This document shows, piece after piece, positions 30,733 through 36,526 of a stretch of 36,526 nt of DNA (positions are counted from its first letter, which is position 1; each line of letters starts with the position of its first letter). The notes beneath the pieces were generated by a model. The model searched no databases, was not told where the DNA came from, and worked only from the letters and a program-made list of their open reading frames with translations. The stretch comes from CAYGYG01 sp964354155 (lineage in GTDB: Bacteria; Hydrothermota; Tepidihabitantia; SM23-42; CAYGYG01). The DNA lies in assembly GCA_964354155.1 (NCBI GenBank), contig CAYGYG010000027.1, positions 1 to 36,526 on the forward strand, in the 5' to 3' direction. The position numbers and the translations under genes are program-made.

Positions 30733-32413
30733 TCGATTGACTGGCCCGCAGATCCTTTATCTTGAGTAGCGTCTTCTTTTTGCCCCCGAAAGCATCCTCA
30801 TTAATCGAGAACACGACATCGATGCGGGACTGACCAACCTTGAGGTCGACAATCCGGTCGGCCAGTCCAAAGCCGATCGCCGGGAAGACCGTGCTCTTTT
30901 CGCGCAGGGCAAACTTGAGGTGGTTACGGCCAACGACCCTGGGATACCCAACCACCTCGAGGTTTTGCGCAAGGAAGGTCGGCGCGGGATTCTCGATCCC
31001 GGTCGGTTCGAAACAACCCAGAAGTTCGACCAGCGGACCATCGATCTCACCGAGCGCAAGCCCGGTATCAATGTACGTCCTGGGCGCGAGCGTCGACGGC
31101 GAGAACAAAGCCGCATGGTCGTTGATGGCCCGGTCAAAGTCGGCGATTCGGTCCGGACGAATCGTGAACCCCACCGCCTGCTTGTGTCCGCCAAAAGCAT
31201 CAAGGTGGGAATGGCACGCCCGGAGCGCCTCGGCAAGATGAAATCCGGGGATGCTGCGTCCGGAACCTTTGCCGCGCTGATCTTTGAGCGCCACCAGCAA
31301 GGTGGGGCGGTAGAATTTTTCCGCGATCCGCGCCGCCACGACGCCAATAACCCCCTCGTGCCAACCTTCACCAGCAAGAACGATCACCCGTTTCTTCTCC
31401 AGCCCTTGCTCGGCCACCATCGCCGAACACTCGCTGAGGATCACATTCTCGACCCGCTGTCTTGCCCGGTTCTCCCCATCAAGCTTCTGGGCCAGCTCCC
31501 GTGCCTCGGTTCGGTCCCGGGTCAGGAAAAGCTTGAGGGCCGCGCTCGCCTCACTCATCCGGCCGCCGGCGTTGACACGCGGGCCGAGCACGAAACTCAG
31601 ATGATAGGGCACCGGGGTCCGCCCCGCGATCCCGGCAACGTCCATCAGGCTTTCCAGGCCGAGGTTCCTGGTGCGCGCCAGTTCCTCAAGGCCGAATCTC
31701 GTCAAGACGCGGTTCTCGTCGACCAACGGTGCCACATCCGCGACCGTGCCCAGCGCGCAGAGATCGAGATACTCAAAAGCCCGGGCCGGCGCGCCCATGA
31801 TCGAGAATATCGCCTGAATCAGCTTGAAAGTAATCCCCGCGCCGGACAGTCCTTTGAACGGATAGGATGAGTTGTCGAATTCAGGATTGAACAATGCAAA
31901 CGCCGAGGGCAAGCGTTCCCCCGGCTCATGATGGTCGCAGACGATCACGTCGATACCCGATGCCTGTGCGGCCTCGATTTCCGCAAGCGCCGTCGTACCG
32001 CAATCGACCGTGATGAGAACGGAAAACACGTGCGCCCTGGCGTATTCGACCCCGGTCATCGAAAAACCGTACCCCTCCTTCATCCGGTGCGGGATGTAGT
32101 AGGCGGCGCCGATGCCCAGCGTTTTCAAGGCCAGGACCAGCATCGCCGTCGCCGTCACACCGTCGGCATCATAGTCACCATGAATAAGGATCTTGTCGCC
32201 GCGTTTTTGAGCATCGATGATCCGGTGCACCGCCTTTTCCATGTCCGGGAATAGGAAGGGTGAGTGGAGATGTTCAAGCCTCGGATTGAGAAAACGTTCG
32301 ATCTGCTCGTCCGTTTTGTAACCACGATTCCGGAGAATGCGTTGGACCGGCCGGGGCACGGCCGCGGGCCCGAGGTCGCCCGCGCCCTGGTCAAGCATAA
32401 TCCATTCGCGCAT
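30722..32413 (-). CDS. recJ: Single-stranded-DNA-specific exonuclease RecJ
   Basis: This 563-residue 5'-3' exonuclease works in recombination and mismatch repair. DHH motifs are intact: H78-G-D80-Y-D82-A-D84-G (motif I), D137 in ITVDCGTT, D160-H-H in VCDHHEPG, and the DHHA1 part with FGGHKQAVGF. NAGGRMSEAS is also typical, and the C-terminal OB-like domain is present. I start at ATG 32413. A TTGACA-16-TAGAAT promoter ends 8 bases before it, so an upstream in-frame start at 32455 would not be transcribed. It is the first gene of the operon that continues with pgeF and the DUF6754 genes. Confidence 0.93.
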   Translation of the reverse strand: MREWIMLDQGAGDLGPAAVPRPVQRILRNRGYKTDEQIERFLNPRLEHLHSPFLFPDMEKAVHRIIDAQKRGDKILIHGDYDADGVTATAMLVLALKTLGIGAAYYIPHRMKEGYGFSMTGVEYARAHVFSVLITVDCGTTALAEIEAAQASGIDVIVCDHHEPGERLPSAFALFNPEFDNSSYPFKGLSGAGITFKLIQAIFSIMGAPARAFEYLDLCALGTVADVAPLVDENRVLTRFGLEELARTRNLGLESLMDVAGIAGRTPVPYHLSFVLGPRVNAGGRMSEASAALKLFLTRDRTEARELAQKLDGENRARQRVENVILSECSAMVAEQGLEKKRVIVLAGEGWHEGVIGVVAARIAEKFYRPTLLVALKDQRGKGSGRSIPGFHLAEALRACHSHLDAFGGHKQAVGFTIRPDRIADFDRAINDHAALFSPSTLAPRTYIDTGLALGEIDGPLVELLGCFEPTGIENPAPTFLAQNLEVVGYPRVVGRNHLKFALREKSTVFPAIGFGLADRIVDLKVGQSRIDVVFSINEDAFGGKKKTLLKIKDLRASQSNVA

Positions 32414-32421
32414 GTCGGTTG

Positions 32422-32449
32422 ATTCTAATCTGATAACCGGCCTTGTCAA
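32422..32449 (-). promoter_or_regulatory. Promoter of the recJ-pgeF-DUF6754 operon
   Basis: Minus strand: TTGACA (32444-32449), 16-bp spacer, TAGAAT (32422-32427). Eight bases separate the -10 box from the recJ ATG, so the message is nearly or fully leaderless. Confidence 0.7.
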
Positions 32450-32511
32450 TTGCAATTGCGCCGCCGGTCGCGGGCCGAACTTACCCGGACGGGGACGGGA
32501 TCAGAAATGGC

Positions 32512-32539
32512 TGGACAAAGAGACCGGGGTGCCTATAAT
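32512..32539 (+). promoter_or_regulatory. Promoter of the barrel-like protein and CotH genes
   Basis: TGGACA (32512-32517), 16-bp spacer, TATAAT (32534-32539), with the ribosome binding site GGGGAG five bases before ATG 32556. It is divergent from the recJ promoter. Confidence 0.65.
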
Positions 32540-32555
32540 GACCCGGGGAGCGCGA

Positions 32556-33665
32556 ATGCAGGAACCTATCGACACCTTCAAGAATAGCCCGTTCAAGCAT
32601 CGGCCCGCCCGGGCGGCGTCCGGACTTCGGGTATGCGCCGTCCGGTGCCACGTTGTCCCCCGGTTTCTTTCCGCTCTCTTCCTGGTTGTTTCCTTGCCGG
32701 CCGGAGAAAAGCTCAGCCATGACGGCTACGTTGCGTTGACCGGACGCTATCAGTACAATGAGAACTTCCCGGAGTTGTTCGTGCAGGGTAAGCTGGAATT
32801 GAAGCTGGCGATCAAACCCGGCGTCCTGGTCGGTGCCGACCTCTTCGCTCGTACCGACCGGCCCGATATCCGGATCCGCGAGCTCTTCATCCTGTTTCCG
32901 GGGAACCCCAACCTGAAGATCGGCAACCCCAAGAAATACCTTGGACTCGAAGAGCTGATCGCCGAAGAAAAACGTCTCACGGTCGAGACCAGCCAGGTCA
33001 ACCGCCAGCTGGCGGACTTCGGCTATGTCGGGCGAACCCCCGGCATCCAGGTCTATCGAAAACCCGGTGCCGTTCCAAGTCCTTACGCCTATTACCTGAC
33101 CCTCACCTACAACCAAGCCGCCAGCCTTGACCTCAACGGCCGTTTGGCCCGGTGCGTGGGACCGTCCGGCGGTCAGGCCGGATTGAACGGCATCGTGAAA
33201 GCGGCCACCCCGCACATCTTCTTCCACGGCTATGACTACGAATATCCAGAACTGACCTACGCTTTGAGTCTTGACTTCACAAAGGATGCTAAAGCCGGCT
33301 ATGCCGACATCGAGACTTTCTTCGGCCTGGACCCGTACGAAACACAGCTGAGTGAGTTTACCGGCGCAGAGCGGGAGGTGCTCTTCGCGGCGCTCAAGGG
33401 CCTGATCGCCCGCCGCTTCGATACTAACCGGAATCTCGTCCGGGCGGTCGAACCCCTCCTGCTGGCCAGTTTCCTGATACCCGATCTTGACGAAGAGCAA
33501 GTCAACCGGATTGAAGCGATGGCCGGCATCAACTTCTACTTTGACGACAAGCTGCGCCTGCGGCTCAACGGCAGTCTGGTTTTCGCAAATAGCCTTGCCG
33601 ACCCCGGCCGCCGTTCGATCGGCGCCGACAGCCGGGCCGGGGCTGAATTCCAGGTTCGATGGTGA
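32556..33665 (+). CDS. Exported barrel-like protein of unknown function
   Basis: A 369-residue protein starting at ATG 32556, set by the promoter and ribosome binding site; an earlier in-frame start would lie upstream of the promoter. A hydrophobic export signal (FLSALFLVVSLPAG) follows an unusually long basic N-terminal stretch of ~35 residues. The rest has paired strands like outer-membrane barrels: YVALTGRYQYNENFPELFV, LELKLAIKPGVLVGADLF, INFYFDDKLRLRLNGSLVF, ending in RAGAEFQVRW with a C-terminal aromatic residue, as barrel-insertion signals do. Family unknown. It overlaps the CotH-like gene by 7 bp, suggesting they work together at the surface. Confidence 0.65.
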   Translation: MQEPIDTFKNSPFKHRPARAASGLRVCAVRCHVVPRFLSALFLVVSLPAGEKLSHDGYVALTGRYQYNENFPELFVQGKLELKLAIKPGVLVGADLFARTDRPDIRIRELFILFPGNPNLKIGNPKKYLGLEELIAEEKRLTVETSQVNRQLADFGYVGRTPGIQVYRKPGAVPSPYAYYLTLTYNQAASLDLNGRLARCVGPSGGQAGLNGIVKAATPHIFFHGYDYEYPELTYALSLDFTKDAKAGYADIETFFGLDPYETQLSEFTGAEREVLFAALKGLIARRFDTNRNLVRAVEPLLLASFLIPDLDEEQVNRIEAMAGINFYFDDKLRLRLNGSLVFANSLADPGRRSIGADSRAGAEFQVRW

Positions 33666-34774
33666 ATCGACGCCGGCGGCTTCCCATCTTGTTTGCCGGG
33701 CTTCTGCTCGGACTGGCCTGTCACGACCGGACCGAACCGGAGCAGGCGTATCGACTGCCCGCCGCCTACCTGTACATCGAACCCGACGCCATGGCCGATC
33801 TTGGCAACAGCCTCTTTTCAAATCGCCGCGTCGATGCCCGCTTCGTCTATCAGAACAAGGAATACGACGTCGAGGTGAGAAACCACGGGGAACTGGGCCG
33901 CTTCTTTCTCAAAAAATCATACGAACTCAACTTCCCTGAGGAACAGCCGTTCGAGAGCCGCGCCGCGATCATCCTCAGCAGTCAGTACCTTGACTCGAGC
34001 CTGATCCGGTCAAGACTGGCCGCCGACGTCTTCCGGCATGGCGGCTTCATGGTCTTCGATGCCTGGCCCGTGGCCCTCTTCCTCAACGGCGACTACCGGG
34101 GGGTCTATCACATGGTCGAACCGGTCGACGAGCACTTCTTCCAGCGCAGGAATACTTCGCCCGGGAATTGCTACAAGGCAATACGGCGTAATGCGAAGTT
34201 CACGCTTGTCGGTATCGGTGATATCCGGTGCAGTTTCGAAAAACAACCGGATGACGGTGACTACCGCGACCTTGAGTATCTGATCGAGATTCTCGACACC
34301 GCGCCGGCCGAAAGCCTGCCCGTCAAGCTGGCGGGTATCATCGATGTCGAGGACTATTTGCGCTATCTCGCGCTATCGGTTCTGACGGTGAATACCGACG
34401 GATTTGAACATAACTTCTTCATCCGGCGGACGACCCATGACCGGTTCCGTTTCATCCCCTGGGATCTGGATAAGACGTTCGACGACGCCGACTGGACACC
34501 CTGGGGGTTCAACCACTTGACCGAACGGCTCCTGGAAGTGCCTGAATACCTTGCCTACTACAAACGCTACCTGGGCCAGCAGATTGAGACTGAATTCCGG
34601 GAAGACAGGATCGTACCACGCATTGACGAGTTGACCGAAGAAATCCGCGAAGCCTACCAGAACGATCCCTATACCATCGCTAAAGGATGGGATTTAGACC
34701 GCCAGGCTGACGCCGTCAAAGACTTTGTCCGGAACCGGCGCAACTTTCTACGGACCCAGCTCCAGATTCAGTAG
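33659..34774 (+). CDS. CotH kinase-family lipoprotein
   Basis: This 371-residue protein has a lipoprotein signal (LPILFAGLLLGLAC, with the lipidated cysteine at residue 21) and a CotH domain. The atypical-kinase pattern is visible: the core strand region RNHGELGRFFLKKSYELNF, then FLNGDYRGVYHMVEPVDEHFF, then the metal-binding FIPWDLDKTFDD. Spore-coat CotH phosphorylates secreted proteins, and bacterial homologues are often surface proteins. As a lipoprotein this one would act in the periplasm or at the surface. The start overlaps the barrel-like gene; ATG 33659 and in-frame GTG 33662 are both possible. Confidence 0.88.
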   Translation: MVNRRRRLPILFAGLLLGLACHDRTEPEQAYRLPAAYLYIEPDAMADLGNSLFSNRRVDARFVYQNKEYDVEVRNHGELGRFFLKKSYELNFPEEQPFESRAAIILSSQYLDSSLIRSRLAADVFRHGGFMVFDAWPVALFLNGDYRGVYHMVEPVDEHFFQRRNTSPGNCYKAIRRNAKFTLVGIGDIRCSFEKQPDDGDYRDLEYLIEILDTAPAESLPVKLAGIIDVEDYLRYLALSVLTVNTDGFEHNFFIRRTTHDRFRFIPWDLDKTFDDADWTPWGFNHLTERLLEVPEYLAYYKRYLGQQIETEFREDRIVPRIDELTEEIREAYQNDPYTIAKGWDLDRQADAVKDFVRNRRNFLRTQLQIQ

Positions 34775-34785
34775 ACCGCGCTCAA

Positions 34786-36387
34786 CTAATCGGCGACAAC
34801 TACTTTGGTTGAAACCCGGACCGTGCCGATCTCTAAGCTGACGATGTAGACTCCGGCCGGAAGTCGGCGGCCCGCATCGTCGATTCGGTTCCAGGCAAAG
34901 CGCTGGATTTCCAATCCGGAATGCTCCCGGGAAATCACCCGGACACACCGTCCACTGACATCATAAATACGAAGTCGCGCGGTTCCCGCGACGGGCACGG
35001 CGCCGGCAATGACCGTCGACTTCCGGAACGGATTGGGTTGCACCGTGATTCGGAACGCGGCAGGCTCGGTTGCCGACACTCTTTCCTCAATTCCCAATCC
35101 CATCGGTACGGCCAAGCGCGCCATTCCGGCAATTGCTGCCTTCACGCAACTGGTAAAGAACGGAATCGAGTAGCCCGAGGCCCCGACCGAGTCGTGCGAA
35201 GTATGATAGTGCGGGTTGCTGTTGTATCTGTTCTCAATGGCGCAGAAAGAAGCGTACCCATGGGCATTAAAAGAGGAATTGTCCGAAGCACCGCCCGACA
35301 GACTCCGCCGGACCGTGGGCTGCGTCGTATAGGTATCCACCGCCGGCTTGAATGTGTTGTAAAGTGCCGTGTCCGCTCTGGTCCGGCCTATGGATAACCT
35401 AAGCGTTTCAGGAATACCGATCGGTGCGTACATTATCATGTCAAAATCTGGTGCTCCAGGTATCGTGTCGCCCTGAGCTTGCGCATTCGCGCAATAGGCC
35501 TCACTGCCCAGCAGCCCCTGCTCTTCGCCGGTAAAAGCTATGAACCGGATGCCGTTTTCAAAACGATACCGCCGCATGATGCGAGCCGCTTCCAGTGCTG
35601 AGAGTGCGCCGGTCGCGTTGTCATCGGCGCCTGGGCCCCCCGAAATTGCGTCAATGTGCCCGCAGATCACAACATAACGCTTCCAGTTGGGGTACCTGAT
35701 GCCCCTTTTCATGCCAATGCAGTTCTTGGCATAGCCGGTTCGCCACTGGTGCAGGTATACGCTGTCCATGCCGTAAGCGCGAAGTTTGTTGTAGTACCAC
35801 CGCACAGCCAGTGTGCAACCTGCAGCCGTTGAGTACCGGTTGCCGAAGTTCTTGGTGACAATGTTCAGAAAAGAGAGCAGGGTATCCGGTGAAACCTGGT
35901 TGACCATCTGTTGAATCAACGTGTCGACCAGGGGACTGGCCGGCGGCATCAGGTTCTTGGCGTCGCGCCTGATCACCATCGGTCTGAAGAACACCTTCTT
36001 CAACTCCACCTGCATCTGGTTCAGAAAGTAGACGTTCTTCTCTTCCATCCGGAAGATAACCGCGTTGCCGTCGTAGTGCAGGATATCACCGTAGGGTGTC
36101 AAATTGCCAAGCGGCACCCATGTCGCGGGATAGACGATGTAGTAACTTTTTTCGCGCGGATTGACATCAAGAACCTGATAGGGGAAATTGTGCATGCGCA
36201 GGAGGGCGAACTCGTCGTCGGCGATGACCGCCAGGCAATAATCTTCCAACTCGTCAATTACGTTGATCCGCATGTCACCCAGATCGTAGATCCGTCCCGG
36301 GGCGGCGAGGTCAATCTTTGCCAGGTACTCAACCGGCGCCGCCTGCATAATACCAAAGAAGAAAACCGGTAAAACGAACCACTTCAT
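34786..36387 (-). CDS. Secreted M28 zinc peptidase with sorting domain
   Basis: This 533-residue exported protein has a signal peptide MKWFVLPVFFFGIMQAAP. An N-terminal ~150-residue region with beta-strand patterns precedes the M28 peptidase domain (~160-435). Ligands are visible: H244 in VICGHIDAISG, D255 in GADDNATGA (bridging) and E288/E289 in FTGEEQGLLGSEAY. The DMIMY segment and the late histidine in HYHTSHDSVG also fit. M28 enzymes are usually aminopeptidases. The last ~85 residues (ITVQPNPFRKSTVIAG to VSTKVVVAD) are the FlgD/Por-like sorting domain. It has its own promoter and the ribosome binding site AAGGAGG and is convergent with the CotH gene. Confidence 0.92.
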   Translation of the reverse strand: MKWFVLPVFFFGIMQAAPVEYLAKIDLAAPGRIYDLGDMRINVIDELEDYCLAVIADDEFALLRMHNFPYQVLDVNPREKSYYIVYPATWVPLGNLTPYGDILHYDGNAVIFRMEEKNVYFLNQMQVELKKVFFRPMVIRRDAKNLMPPASPLVDTLIQQMVNQVSPDTLLSFLNIVTKNFGNRYSTAAGCTLAVRWYYNKLRAYGMDSVYLHQWRTGYAKNCIGMKRGIRYPNWKRYVVICGHIDAISGGPGADDNATGALSALEAARIMRRYRFENGIRFIAFTGEEQGLLGSEAYCANAQAQGDTIPGAPDFDMIMYAPIGIPETLRLSIGRTRADTALYNTFKPAVDTYTTQPTVRRSLSGGASDNSSFNAHGYASFCAIENRYNSNPHYHTSHDSVGASGYSIPFFTSCVKAAIAGMARLAVPMGLGIEERVSATEPAAFRITVQPNPFRKSTVIAGAVPVAGTARLRIYDVSGRCVRVISREHSGLEIQRFAWNRIDDAGRRLPAGVYIVSLEIGTVRVSTKVVVAD

Positions 36388-36429
36388 GAAAACCTCCTTG
36401 TTGATGCTAAAATCATCACTTCTACTGGT

Positions 36430-36457
36430 ACTATACGGATTTGCCGACCGAAGTCAA
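36430..36457 (-). promoter_or_regulatory. Promoter of the M28 peptidase gene
   Basis: Minus strand: TTGACT (36452-36457), 16-bp spacer, TATAGT (36430-36435). A ~35-base leader with AAGGAGG follows before ATG 36387. Confidence 0.7.
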
Positions 36458-36526
36458 GAGATAATTCCTCTCGGTACTGTCAATATTCTTGTGTAAATTC
36501 TAGTTAGCGACCGCATAGCGACGCTC

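Noticed and set aside
32337..32555. N-terminal extension of the barrel-like protein from an upstream ATG
   Set aside because: It runs antisense over recJ and lies upstream of the promoter at 32512-32539; the ATG at 32556 has a ribosome binding site.

Overview
The window looks like a moderately GC-rich, Gram-negative (two-membrane) uncultured bacterium. My best guess is the candidate phylum WOR-3/Stahlbacteria or a near relative. The clues are several large secreted proteins ending in the same FlgD/Por-type C-terminal sorting domain (M6, C25 and M28 peptidases, an Asp-box protein and one unknown), lipoproteins, outer-membrane barrel-like proteins, a DUF6754-type membrane operon and repeat-rich spacers. 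No ribosomal RNA or phylogenetic marker is present, so the placement is an inference. A run of exactly 100 N (3813-3912) shows this is a draft scaffold.

Region 1 (1-4.4 kb) is an accessory patch. It holds two hicBA toxin-antitoxin pairs, a tRNA-Arg(ACG), a GxxExxY protein, tadA (which edits that same tRNA class) and a tRNA-Ser(CGA) followed by a tandem array of ~130-bp units that each carry the tRNA 3' end. The spacers here and up to 8.8 kb are filled with a 12-bp motif, GATTACRGTGAT, phased at about 22 bp, with small hairpins inserted between copies.

Region 2 (4.4-12.7 kb, + strand) encodes surface proteins: an M6-like metalloprotease with FG-GAP repeats, a FN3-like lipoprotein, a C25 gingipain-like protease and a secreted protein of unknown function. 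Each sorted protein has its own promoter (TTGAC[A/T], 16 bp, TA[T/G]A[A/C/G]T) and a good ribosome binding site.

Region 3 (13.0-19.1 kb, - strand) is the most interesting part. Six overlapping genes encode a roadblock/LC7 protein, a double DnaA-type ATPase without a DNA-binding domain, a DUF4388 (PATAN) protein with a tandem MshEN-like c-di-GMP motif and TPRs, then CheR, CheD and CheB. No CheA, CheW or chemoreceptor lies nearby. I read it as a signalling module that could couple chemosensory adaptation and c-di-GMP to polarity or pili.

Region 4 (19.2-26.0 kb) has a small membrane protein (+), a four-gene operon (prepilin peptidase, MtnA, barrel-like protein, YtcJ-like amidohydrolase) and a sorted Asp-box protein. 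Region 5 (26.05-32.4 kb, - strand) has a pseudo-receiver protein and a compact operon recJ-pgeF-FN3/DUF6754 protein plus three membrane proteins. Region 6 (32.5-36.5 kb) has a barrel-like protein, a CotH-like lipoprotein and a sorted M28 peptidase.

Promoters are unusually easy to read: most candidates have a 16-bp spacer. Several cytoplasmic or membrane genes (both hicB genes, the roadblock gene, the prepilin peptidase and recJ) start only 5-11 bases after the -10 box, which suggests leaderless mRNAs. Secreted-protein genes have a leader with a Shine-Dalgarno site.
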